DNA of 64,000 bases, taken from the NCBI GenBank assembly GCA_046635845.1, contig JAQQXN010000001.1, one strand, 5' to 3'. Shown here in pieces: positions 9,199 to 17,756 of the stretch (position 1 is the first letter of the stretch; the number at the start of each line of letters is the position of its first letter). Origin of the DNA: UBA168 sp011055275 (GTDB lineage Archaea > Thermoproteota > Thermoprotei_A > Marsarchaeales > UBA168). A program made the translations under genes and the position numbers. A model generated the notes under the pieces. It ran no database searches, was not told the origin of the DNA, and worked only from the letters and a program-made list of their open reading frames with translations.

Positions 9199-10602
9199 TC
9201 AGATCGCGTTCGACGAAGAGAGCTGGACACCCGTTTCTTGGAATCGTTCGGAGTCCTCGTTTATGACCTTGAGCCCTAGGAGCTTCGAGAATTCGCTTAT
9301 GGCATCCCTGTGATCGCCTAGCAAAAGGACTCTGTGCCAGCCGTGCCCCCATCTTCTCGCAAGCGTTCTAACTGGGGCGCTCGCGATCACCTTAGTTCCA
9401 CATGCCGGCAAGGAGAGCTCATTACCAACGATCGTGCTCTCGTGAACGTAAACGGACCTTTCACCTAGGTTGAAGCCGACTGCTGTTAGCTTCTCGCCTA
9501 TGGGATATTCGACGTTGACGGCGGCGTATCTAGTTCCCAGATGCGACGGGATTATCGAGTACCTTAAGTTCATGCCGTTGATCGGATTTGTGGGTAGATA
9601 GCAGTGATAATAGGTTACTGTGCCGTTCAGGTCGTCCGTAACTGGATCTGTTGCCGAACCATTAACGTTTAAGAGGTATTTGCCAATCAAGGCAACAAGA
9701 AGCGAGTTAAGATCCGCTTCGCACATGGGCACGTACTTGCCGTCTCTATAGAGCTGCGCATAACCTAGGCATGGCCAAGCGTCGAGGACAACAGAGTTGG
9801 CGCTCCTTAGCCCCAAGCAATCGATGGTTATAGCGTTGGCCTGCTTGTCTTCTAGCGCCCTTTGCATGGCTATGTAAAGCCTTGCCGATTTGAGAACTTC
9901 ATCATACTGCTTTTCCTTATCGGGAAATTGAGCGGCGCCGCTTATCCAGTTATCTGCAATCGGTTTTGCCGCTGCATCTTCAACTTTTGAGAAATATTTA
10001 TCGGAAAACTCACTACCGCTCATCAGAGTAAGCTTTATCCCCGTGAGAAGCGATACCTGATTAATCCACGCCGACATGTCCCTATTGGTGATAACTAGCG
10101 CGTGGGTGCTCTTCAGATTTTGAAGGGCAACGAGGTATCTGACCTTCCTTAGGGCATTCTCTGATGTTATATCCCTTGTCGCTATGCTCACCACGGGATA
10201 TCTGTCAATAAGATCCCTATCCAGGAGGTAATCCCCACCGCCTCCTAGCGACTCCGCAAGTAGCACAATGGGCTTACCAGTCTGTATGATCTCAGATAAC
10301 AAGGCAGAAGGACCCTGCAGGTCTACGACCACGTAACCAGCTGCATTGCCCTCATGATCGAGGAACGCTCTAAGGTCATCAACGTTCTTTATCGGGTACT
10401 CGGCGAACTCAACATCGGGATACAGTTCCTTAATTTTTGATGAGATTTTATGCCTTATGTCATCTTCCCATTTCCAGGATGTATCGTACCATGAGCGAAC
10501 CTCAGGGCTGGCCGTTGCATCAAGATAACTAATGTTAGGAGAGCCTGGAAAGCCGACAGCTCCCAGCGGCGGCTCTAAATAAACAACTGGAATCTTTTCC
10601 AT
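9199..10602 (-). CDS. L-fucose/L-arabinose-isomerase-like protein
   Basis: About 467 residues, related to the fucose/arabinose isomerase superfamily. The N-terminal half has two Rossmann-like domains (GYVVVDLQGPSA, TGKPIVLLAESLGG). The C-terminal half shows the superfamily barrel: DCLGLRSANSVVLDAWPCLGY, MCEADLNSLL (the Glu and Asp fall where FucI has a metal ligand), TVTYYHCYLPTNP and the closing GHGWHRVLLLGDHRD. It is clearly homologous to the protein at 35895-37205 and more distant from the genuine FucI at 25258. The start chosen is ATG 10602 (MEKIPVVYLEPP), because a TTTATAAG sequence lies about 25 bases upstream; a longer form would start at 10638. It is probably an aldose-ketose isomerase or a non-catalytic relative; the substrate is not inferable. 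Confidence 0.75.
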   Translation of the reverse strand: MEKIPVVYLEPPLGAVGFPGSPNISYLDATASPEVRSWYDTSWKWEDDIRHKISSKIKELYPDVEFAEYPIKNVDDLRAFLDHEGNAAGYVVVDLQGPSALLSEIIQTGKPIVLLAESLGGGGDYLLDRDLIDRYPVVSIATRDITSENALRKVRYLVALQNLKSTHALVITNRDMSAWINQVSLLTGIKLTLMSGSEFSDKYFSKVEDAAAKPIADNWISGAAQFPDKEKQYDEVLKSARLYIAMQRALEDKQANAITIDCLGLRSANSVVLDAWPCLGYAQLYRDGKYVPMCEADLNSLLVALIGKYLLNVNGSATDPVTDDLNGTVTYYHCYLPTNPINGMNLRYSIIPSHLGTRYAAVNVEYPIGEKLTAVGFNLGERSVYVHESTIVGNELSLPACGTKVIASAPVRTLARRWGHGWHRVLLLGDHRDAISEFSKLLGLKVINEDSERFQETGVQLSSSNAI

Positions 10603-11022
10603 AGTAATGTGGTGCATCAGCTTATAAATTTGATTCATAGGTTATAATATATTAATTCGTGAAATAAGAGAAAATTTTGTAAAATTGGACAGTTCTCCGC
10701 TTAGCGCCACCTCTGTACTCATGAGCTGCTTTCATGATGAAATCGGGAATGCACCTCCTCGAATTTCTTGATCTGAGGGTTTTGCCAAAGACCCATGAGC
10801 GTCGGGTTTTTCGGATAGCGTCCAAGCAATAAAAAGCAACGAAAGCGAAAGGTCTTGCAGATAAGGAGGCAGGGTTCTGTTCGAGCTTGCAGCACATGGA
10901 TACGTGGTGAAATCGCTTAGGCATCGCAAGCGACGCTTGAGCTCACAGCTCATCTTAAACCGGTTGTTCCTGTAGTCGTTGTGATTTTCGCGAGGGCCAT
11001 TTCACTGCTAGCTTTTGGAATT
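10603..11022. other. intergenic gap, promoter only
   Basis: Contains the A/T-rich promoter region of the preceding minus-strand gene (two overlapping TATA-like stretches at 10621-10630 and 10643-10656). The rest shows no credible coding frame, RNA gene or repeat. Confidence 0.5.
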
Positions 11023-12225
11023 TCACAGGGGCAACTTTGCTCTAGATGCGGCTACCGTGGCGGCCGCGATGAAAACACCGCTAATGGCCAGCATGATGTA
11101 TGGAGAGTAAACGTAATGAAGGAAGTAAGACGCGGAGAAGCCCAAAAAGACAGGCCCTAGAAAAGACCCAGCACCAATCGTAGATTCGAAAATGCCCGCC
11201 TTGGTTCCCCTGGAACCCTGCCCCTCCAGCACCCCGTGTATTGAAATCGCGTAGGCCATGCCAAGGAAAAGCCCGAGCAGAGAAGGGGAAAGCCCCCAGA
11301 ACCAAGATCCCAACATGAGACCTAGCGGAGCTATAAAAGCCGCTAAAAGGGAAAGCGATAAATTCCTGACGATCTTGTCTCCAATCCTATCAAGCGCCTC
11401 ACCAATACCTACCATGGCTGCTACCCTGAAGAAGCCCATAAGCGCTTCATACGATCCAACGTAAAGCGAGGATATTCCTAAACGATAAGCGGTCACCGGA
11501 AAGTAGGAAAGAAAACCGGTCCCAGCGAAGCCGTAGCCGAAGGCCGCTAAAAAGTACATGGCGTTCACAGTTCCTTTCCCGTTTTTTTCGACCGTTTTTG
11601 CCTCTTTCTCCCCCTTGAAGAGAAAAATCGAAAGGATGGCGCTTATTATAACGATCAGCGTTATCGCCGCAAAGGTTCCTGAAGGACCGATCGCGTAGAC
11701 CAAAGCTCCGCCTGCAAATGGCCCTGCCAGCGCGCCAATTCCCCAAGATAGGTTATAGTTCCTGAGACCCTTTCTGCCCCCGCTTATAGCTGCCGTTGAC
11801 TCAAGGCTTGGCCAGTAAAATGGCCATTCCATGCCTTCAACTACGCGCGCTATCATGAGTAGGTTTAACGACCTCGAGACGAAGTAGACCGCAGTTATTC
11901 CTGGATAAGTTATGAGGAAAAGCGTGATCGGCACCTTTGAGCCGATCCTATCTCCTATCCTTCCTGCCATGAGAGGCATAAAGGAATATAAGGCACTTGA
12001 GAGCCCTCCCAACAGGCCTATCTCTAAAGGGCTAGCACCAAGCAGGTAGCCCTTTATGGGTAATGCCACAAATTCGATTCCCAACACAAAGTCTCCTAGG
12101 AAGGCCAAGTAAAGCGCAAAGGCACGCTTAGGTTTCACGAGCTCCGACTTGTACACCTTATAAGCGATGCGCGCAAAAGCCCAGGGAAACACCTCTACAT
12201 GTTCCTTTGGCAGCTTGGCCTGCAT
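11023..12225 (-). CDS. MFS transporter
   Basis: A 400-residue major facilitator superfamily protein with about 11-12 hydrophobic helices. The conserved loop between helices 2 and 3 is present as MAGRIGDRIGSKVPI, and a Glu-Gly-x-x-Trp-Pro motif (VVEGMEWPFYWPS) follows in the helix-4 region. It has a long hydrophilic N-terminal tail of about 35 residues. It is probably a secondary carrier for a sugar or organic compound, judged by its position after the ROK kinase and isomerase genes, but MFS substrate cannot be assigned from sequence. No strong TATA box is seen upstream of 12225, so the start is moderately certain. Confidence 0.88.
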   Translation of the reverse strand: MQAKLPKEHVEVFPWAFARIAYKVYKSELVKPKRAFALYLAFLGDFVLGIEFVALPIKGYLLGASPLEIGLLGGLSSALYSFMPLMAGRIGDRIGSKVPITLFLITYPGITAVYFVSRSLNLLMIARVVEGMEWPFYWPSLESTAAISGGRKGLRNYNLSWGIGALAGPFAGGALVYAIGPSGTFAAITLIVIISAILSIFLFKGEKEAKTVEKNGKGTVNAMYFLAAFGYGFAGTGFLSYFPVTAYRLGISSLYVGSYEALMGFFRVAAMVGIGEALDRIGDKIVRNLSLSLLAAFIAPLGLMLGSWFWGLSPSLLGLFLGMAYAISIHGVLEGQGSRGTKAGIFESTIGAGSFLGPVFLGFSASYFLHYVYSPYIMLAISGVFIAAATVAASRAKLPL

Positions 12226-12701
12226 GTGTTAATGAGAGGCCGCGCAATGAATAAGCGGCAATGGGGACATGCCATAAGGGATACTCCCGGAGCCACGGTG
12301 AGGACGCCGATAACTGGGGTTGCCCTGCTTTTTTGTCGCCTTGCGCTTATAGAAATGCGCGCCGGCTATTGCGCTTTGAGGCATTAAGAGGGTGACTCAA
12401 AAGGGAGCGTGTCGGGCCCGCGCTTTAACTTTTGCGGGAAGCGGGAAAGGTAACGAGTTCATGAGACAGCCGCGTCAAGCGCAGCTATGGAAAGTGGTTG
12501 GGCTCCAATGGTACTAAGCTTTTGATTAGAAATAACTTTTTTGTGGCCAGTCCTAGCCGATCTGGTTCTCTGCTTATATGTTGGAGGGTAGACCGCGGGC
12601 CTCGCGTTCTGAAATCAACTTCTCAACTTCAATGCCTTTCGGGTTACGGGTGTCAAGTCATGAATAATGACCACTGCATCGCTTTCTCGTAGTGATTTTA
12701 C
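12226..12701. other. intergenic gap, nothing identified
   Basis: No supported gene. Short frames on the plus strand have no start signals or family motifs. Confidence 0.5.
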
Positions 12702-13682
12702 CTACGCTCTTCCGCTGGTCTGAGGGACACATGGCTCTATCACGGAACTAACCAGTTCAATGCCTTTCATGAAATCTTCAGGTCCTACGCTGCCGAGGCC
12801 TATACGAACTCCCGTCTCAACTCCGAAGTAGCGGCCCGGTATCGTCATCACATCGGCATCAAGTAAGCGACTTGCAAGCGCTAGGCTGTTTACGCTGCAG
12901 CGTGAAGCGACAAAGGCTATGGGCATTCCAGGGACGTGGATAACATCTGAGAGGTTTGCCAGCGCGCGCTCATTCTTTGATATTATGTCGGCATTCCTAG
13001 ATTCGAACTCGCGCTTTTCAGACAGCGCCCTAGCAGCGTACCTCAGTTCGAGATCGAACGGTCCAGGCGATATTAGATCTGCATAACCCTTTACCTCTCT
13101 TATAATGCCTTTCTCAGCTATAACCCAGCCGAGCTTCACGCCGCTCATGGTGTAGAACTTTGACGTGCTTCCAGTGAAAATCACGTTAGGCAAAGGTGCT
13201 TTGATTTTGAGCTTAACGAAGTCGGAGAACACGGAGTCAACTATGGCATAAGAATGAGATTCTTGGAGCCAGCTGCTGAATTCTTCCAGTTTGTGCATGT
13301 CCATGTATCTTCCCGTCGGATTGTTTGGATTCGAGATCACAAGAGCGGACGACCGCGGCAGGGGGCCCTCAAGATCGCGTGCGGTAAGGACTGAAATGTT
13401 CAAGGCTGATGGAAGTACCCTTATGGGTTCATATTCGGGAAGAAAACTGACGGCCTGGTTGACGGCTTTCCTTATGGCGATCAGGGAAAGGAAGTTGCCC
13501 TCCTGAGTGCCATGCACGAGAGCAACTTCATCCAAGCTTGCGCCATAGGCCTGAGCAACCAGAGAAAGCGCATCTGCATCTGTAGGTTCAAGCTCATCGG
13601 GATTGATTGGAGACATGGAACTAGAGGAAAGGTCAAACCTCGCCCTATGGGTTCTCATCCACTCGAAATGCTCAATCTGCAT
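12702..13682 (-). CDS. PLP-dependent aminotransferase, class I/II
   Basis: A 326-residue fold-type I aminotransferase, somewhat short for the class (usually 360-400). Visible motifs are ISNPNNPTG (substrate and PLP contact), YAIVDSVFSDF (the Asp that binds the pyridine nitrogen), GSTSKFYTMSGVKLGW (Ser-x-Ser-Lys, with the Schiff-base Lys) and GVRIGLGSV (the Arg that binds the substrate carboxylate). The start at 13682 is supported by a TTAAGTTTA stretch just upstream. It stands alone, with no biosynthetic neighbours, so the amino-acid substrate is unknown. Relatives include histidinol-phosphate and aspartate aminotransferases. Confidence 0.87.
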   Translation of the reverse strand: MQIEHFEWMRTHRARFDLSSSSMSPINPDELEPTDADALSLVAQAYGASLDEVALVHGTQEGNFLSLIAIRKAVNQAVSFLPEYEPIRVLPSALNISVLTARDLEGPLPRSSALVISNPNNPTGRYMDMHKLEEFSSWLQESHSYAIVDSVFSDFVKLKIKAPLPNVIFTGSTSKFYTMSGVKLGWVIAEKGIIREVKGYADLISPGPFDLELRYAARALSEKREFESRNADIISKNERALANLSDVIHVPGMPIAFVASRCSVNSLALASRLLDADVMTIPGRYFGVETGVRIGLGSVGPEDFMKGIELVSSVIEPCVPQTSGRA

Positions 13683-15096
13683 GGGATAAACTTAACGGAA
13701 TTAATAAGCTTCCATTGTAGAATGCAGCGTGAAATGGGCAACCGCTCTTAATCGAAACGAATTTAAACATGACGGGTACAGAGCGGCTAACGTTAAGAGG
13801 GAAGCTTCATCAGTGGACTTCTAGGAGATCGGGAGAAAAGAAGGCCGGCGAAGGATGGTTAGTGAATTGCTTCACTGCTACAGGTAGGCTTTCCCGGTTC
13901 GTTGACCCGCTTGCTTCCTTGCGTGAAGTACGAGATAATTGTTCCAATGCGCTGCTCGCGGAGGCGCGATCGTCCCAGGCACCTCGCCTGCATTCCACAG
14001 GCGAAGTACTTTGCTCCGTTATGACTAGGACTACATAATACCCCTTGGGATCAGAAGCCGCATGAGGAACGGGCGAAGCCCCCCTGAGCGCATTCCTTAC
14101 GTTAACCAGCACTTTATCCGCCTTTTGTCCTCTATTTAATTCGAGCGCAGCTATGCCACTCGCTATCACGTGCTTGGTGGACCACTCGGCCTCAAGGAAG
14201 AGCTTCCTGTGGGAGAAAGAGCCTACAAGATCTTGCCTTCGTCAAACCGTAGGTCGTAGGTTTTGGCCTTCTGCGCCTTTCCTTTCCAGGCTTCTTTTCT
14301 TATCTCGTGTTAATCTCATTCTTCTTGGGGTCAGGCGTCCTTACGTAACCTTAGGCTCTCCGCGTATTTTCTCAGCATTCTGGTATTACCTGTCCGCTTA
14401 TCGCCATGAATCGGGATGGTGATCAAAAGAGTCCTTTCCGCGGTTCTCTTTTACCTGCGGAAGCCTTCTTCGCGTGTCCTAAGACGCCTTGGTTTTTGCG
14501 GCGCTGACGCTCCTAGGTATTGAGGGTCGCTTTTTTGTACATTGAAGCGCGTGGGCGATCGCTACCAAATAGCGCCTCCATAACCTTGGCCTTCGAGCGC
14601 TTTGTCTCTCGGATTTGCCCCTTAAGGAAGTTCGCGATTCCCGGTTTTTTAGAACACCTTCCTGCCTTACTTCACCGCTTGGACATAGCGATAGCAGAGA
14701 TCGCAAAACTGAGTGCGATCCCCTTCATCTTTACCGCGTAGTTACCCATTGCGCATTAGCCACAAAAAACTTTCCATGAAGTGCCATCCATTCCTTCAAG
14801 GGGACTTCCACTCCTACGGCCCATCACGTTAAAGCACCCATCATGAGATGAAATGAAAGTCGCGTACAATACGCTGGCCCTTTTGTATACTGCAGACAAA
14901 CGGGAGGTCTCCGCGCTTACTAGGGTATTTGCCTATCTCATGCCTGAAGCCTTGCTACCTCTCTGAAAGCCCTGCTAACATATGAGCCATCACATAATAG
15001 CTGGCTGATGTTAGCGAAACCATTACCGAGCGCATGAGAAAAGTTCCTTGCAGGTACTAAGGTAAGGGAATGGCACAGTACGCTTAAGGTGATCTT
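13683..15096. other. 1.4-kb gap with probable gene remains
   Basis: The longest gene-free stretch in the window. Apart from the possible decayed gene at 13810-14260 it holds only short frames without recognisable motifs. No transposase, tRNA or ordered repeat was seen. Confidence 0.5.
13810..14260 (-). pseudogene. possible decayed gene of unknown function
   Basis: The minus strand is open from about 14225 to 13810 with protein-like sequence (LFLEAEWSTKHVIASGIAAL, then DKVLVNVRNAL). Just upstream, in a neighbouring frame, is YDLRFDEGKIL; inserting one base near 14226 joins the two. No start codon with a promoter was found. I do not recognise the family. It may be a remnant, or a chance frame. 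Confidence 0.3.
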
Positions 15097-16299
15097 TTAG
15101 TGTGGCTGCGTATACAACTGAACTTTCGATGTGGTTGATTTTCGTTTTGCATTAAGCCTGTTGAGCCTTTGCTGATTTAGCCTTATCAAAATAAGAAGAA
15201 TCACCACAGGCAAAATCAGGGAGAAGTACGCTAGCCTCATCCCAATTAAGGATATGACCGCGCCAGCCAGAAATGGCACGGCCACCCCAATGATCATCAT
15301 TACAGAAAAAAAGAAAGAATTTGCAGCGTTCCTTAGTTTTTCTTCAAAGCCGCGGCTTATGTAAATCAGCGAAATCGGATACGTAAGCCCGTGAGGTACT
15401 CCAAGCAGAAGAAAAGCGACCGCCAACATAAGCAATGACCTAGAAATCGCCATGAGCGTTAACCCTACCAAGGTAAGGGTTATGCCAAAATAAGTCAAGT
15501 TAAATAACGCCTCGAAGTGCTTAATCGAAAGGATAAGTCTCACGGTGAAGGATGCAGCAAAAAATACGGCAAATAAGAGCTCAATTTGAGCATAGGACGC
15601 GCCGAAGACGTCCTTGGCATATATGCCTCCAAAAGCCGTCAGGATTGCAAACGGCACGTTGTAACTGAGTATATTATATACGGCAGTCATGAAGTAAGGG
15701 TTAGAAGAAATTTGGCCAAACTTAACTGGTTCCTTTTTTTCACTTGCTGGGAAGCGTATAGTTGGAGAAAGGGCGGCAGTCAAAATACCTAACGGCGCGA
15801 AAAAGAGAAAGGCTTGCCTTAGCGTGTACTTCATGAGTATTAGGCCCTCTAGGGAAGGGCCCACGATCAGGCTAGTGCTTAGGCTCAGCGTGTATATAGC
15901 CAGTACGCGCTCTCTAGTCTTGGCATCTTGAAACAGGCCGGCCGAGGTCACTATGTTTGGCATTAAAAAGCCCAGCACAAACCCCGAAAGGGCAGCTAAC
16001 AACCAAATCGTAAGTGGAGTGGCCAGGTAGAACAGCGGAAGCATCACCGCAAATCCAACGCTGGAAAGTATGAAGAAGAACTTTCTCCTAACGGCGCATA
16101 ACCTTGAGTTCAAAAAAGCGCTTGCCAAGAAAGTAAATCCAGCAAATACCCCGGATATTACGCCGATTTCCGTTGGGCCCATGGAAAACTCATACTTCGC
16201 CAACAGAGGCACCGTTGTGACTACCATGTTGTTACTTGCCCTTAGGGCAAACGTCATAGCCACTATTACGATGATTGAAATAATTATTGATGATTTCAT
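15097..16299 (-). CDS. MFS transporter
   Basis: A 400-residue major facilitator protein with twelve predicted membrane helices. The 2-3 loop is degenerate (NSRLCAVRRKF). The helix-4 region has RERVLAIYTLSLSTSLIVGPSLEG, and the C-terminal tail is basic. ATG 16299 lies 22-30 bases after a TATAAAAAG box, a strong leaderless start. Base use is visibly richer in A/T codons (AAA, ATA, TTT) than the TCA genes beside it, so it may have a separate origin. The substrate is unknown. It is not in an operon: more than 200 bases separate it from citrate synthase. Confidence 0.88.
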   Translation of the reverse strand: MKSSIIISIIVIVAMTFALRASNNMVVTTVPLLAKYEFSMGPTEIGVISGVFAGFTFLASAFLNSRLCAVRRKFFFILSSVGFAVMLPLFYLATPLTIWLLAALSGFVLGFLMPNIVTSAGLFQDAKTRERVLAIYTLSLSTSLIVGPSLEGLILMKYTLRQAFLFFAPLGILTAALSPTIRFPASEKKEPVKFGQISSNPYFMTAVYNILSYNVPFAILTAFGGIYAKDVFGASYAQIELLFAVFFAASFTVRLILSIKHFEALFNLTYFGITLTLVGLTLMAISRSLLMLAVAFLLLGVPHGLTYPISLIYISRGFEEKLRNAANSFFFSVMMIIGVAVPFLAGAVISLIGMRLAYFSLILPVVILLILIRLNQQRLNRLNAKRKSTTSKVQLYTQPH

Positions 16300-16320
16300 A
16301 CGAAATGCTAGGGTCGTTGC

Positions 16321-16329
16321 TATAAAAAG
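16321..16329 (-). promoter_or_regulatory. TATA box of the MFS gene
   Basis: TATAAAAAG on the plus strand, CTTTTTATA in the gene's direction, centred 26 bases before ATG 16299. One of the best TATA boxes in the window. Confidence 0.65.
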
Positions 16330-16514
16330 TTTTATTCGCTCGATTTTAAAAGGTTATATGCCCAGAGCTCGCCTGCCATGAGCTAACAGTAGCTGACTTA
16401 CTTTTGCTCGAGGCCGAGCTCGCTTGAGCTAGACCATGATCACGAAGCAGGCGAACCATCTTTTTTCAGTAGGCGGGTAGAGCCTTCACGGTCTAAAGGG
16501 AGGTCATCACTTCC

Positions 16515-17699
16515 TTACGGCTTAGGTGTCAAAGTCTTCAGCGCAGGTCCAATATAAAGGGCCCTTGGCCTTATTATCCTTCCTCCCATCTGCACATACT
16601 CCTCAAAGTGAGCAAGCCATCCAGCGGTCCTTGAAAGCGCAAACATCGCTGTGTATGCTCCCTTCGCGTAGGGAATACCAAGGGATGCATATACTATAGG
16701 GGAATAGAAATCGGCGTTTGGATAGATGCCTTTAGCGGCGAGGGACTTGAGGCCTACCTGTTCCAGGGCTAGGGCAGTTGCGAGCATTTCGTGCAGTTGC
16801 CCTTCTGATGCCAACTTGATGGCAATGGATTTGAAGATCAAGGCCCTGGGATCATAGGTCTTGTAAACGCGATGCCCAAAACCCATGAGGCGCTTCTTTC
16901 CGCTTGCCACATTTTTGTCGAACCATTCCTTTGCGGACTGCGGTGCTCCCACCTCGTTAAGCTGGGCCATAACGCCCTCTGTTGCACCTCCGTGAAGAGG
17001 GCCTCTCAGGGCGGCAAGGGCGCTTAACACCGCTGAGTAGGGATCTGCGAGCGTGGACACGGTCACGAGCCCAGCAGTTGTCGAGGCAGGCACTTCGTGA
17101 TCAAGGTAGAGTATTATGGCTTGGTCTAAAGCCCTTACCTTTTCATCGCTTGGTTCCTTGTCTTGAAGTGCGACCAAAAAGCTGCGGGCATAACTGGCGG
17201 TCGGGCTCGGAAGCTTTGGCTCCTTACCCATGGCATGCCTGAGAGCAATTACCGTAATCGCTGCCATCTGCCCCAACATGGTTGCAAAGGCATCGGGCAT
17301 GTGAGTCTTTCTCCACTGGAAATCTGACCCCGCGGCCAGTGAAGCCATGGCAACAGCCTGCATTCCTACCACATCTGAGGAGCGGGGAAGCGCTGCCACC
17401 GAGCTAACGACGTAATCAGGTAGCTCGTAGCCCTTTTCTACCAAGGTCTTGAAGCGGGCCAGCTCGCTGTCGTCCGGAAGCTTGCCGTAAAGGAAAGCGT
17501 ACTGGATCGCCTCGGCGCTCGCGCCGGAGGATATTATGTCCTCGATTCTGTATCCGAGGTACCTTAGCTCCCCCCTCTCTCCGTCTATGTAGGTTAGCCT
17601 TGTGGGCTTTATGTAGACGTCCTCTAAGCCAAGCGATAGACGCGAATCCGACAGGTAAGCCGTAGCAGAATCCTCGCTTGCCTTGTAAATTGTATCCAT
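16515..17699 (-). CDS. gltA: citrate synthase
   Basis: About 394 residues; condenses acetyl-CoA and oxaloacetate to citrate in the TCA cycle. The catalytic triad is visible: His in RGPLHGGATEG, His in GFGHRVYK and Asp in YPNADFYSP. DHEVPASTTAG carries the oxaloacetate-binding His. The length fits the short archaeal/Gram-positive type of citrate/2-methylcitrate synthase. The start chosen is ATG 17699 (MDTIYKASED), 27 bases after a TTTTTAAAC box; the upstream start at 17756 would precede that promoter. It lies 58 bases after the aconitase gene on the same strand with its own promoter, so it can be transcribed alone or with the upstream pair. 2-Methylcitrate synthase activity cannot be excluded, but the aconitase/isocitrate dehydrogenase context favours citrate. 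Confidence 0.96.
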   Translation of the reverse strand: MDTIYKASEDSATAYLSDSRLSLGLEDVYIKPTRLTYIDGERGELRYLGYRIEDIISSGASAEAIQYAFLYGKLPDDSELARFKTLVEKGYELPDYVVSSVAALPRSSDVVGMQAVAMASLAAGSDFQWRKTHMPDAFATMLGQMAAITVIALRHAMGKEPKLPSPTASYARSFLVALQDKEPSDEKVRALDQAIILYLDHEVPASTTAGLVTVSTLADPYSAVLSALAALRGPLHGGATEGVMAQLNEVGAPQSAKEWFDKNVASGKKRLMGFGHRVYKTYDPRALIFKSIAIKLASEGQLHEMLATALALEQVGLKSLAAKGIYPNADFYSPIVYASLGIPYAKGAYTAMFALSRTAGWLAHFEEYVQMGGRIIRPRALYIGPALKTLTPKP

Positions 17700-17721
17700 T
17701 ATGCCCGAATGATAATGGATA

Positions 17722-17730
17722 TTTTTAAAC
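17722..17730 (-). promoter_or_regulatory. TATA-like box of citrate synthase
   Basis: TTTTTAAAC on the plus strand (GTTTAAAAA in the gene's direction), centred 27 bases before ATG 17699. It lies between the aconitase stop and the citrate synthase start, giving the latter an independent promoter. Confidence 0.6.
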
Positions 17731-17756
17731 CTTATGGCTAAAAATTTGAATTCCAT

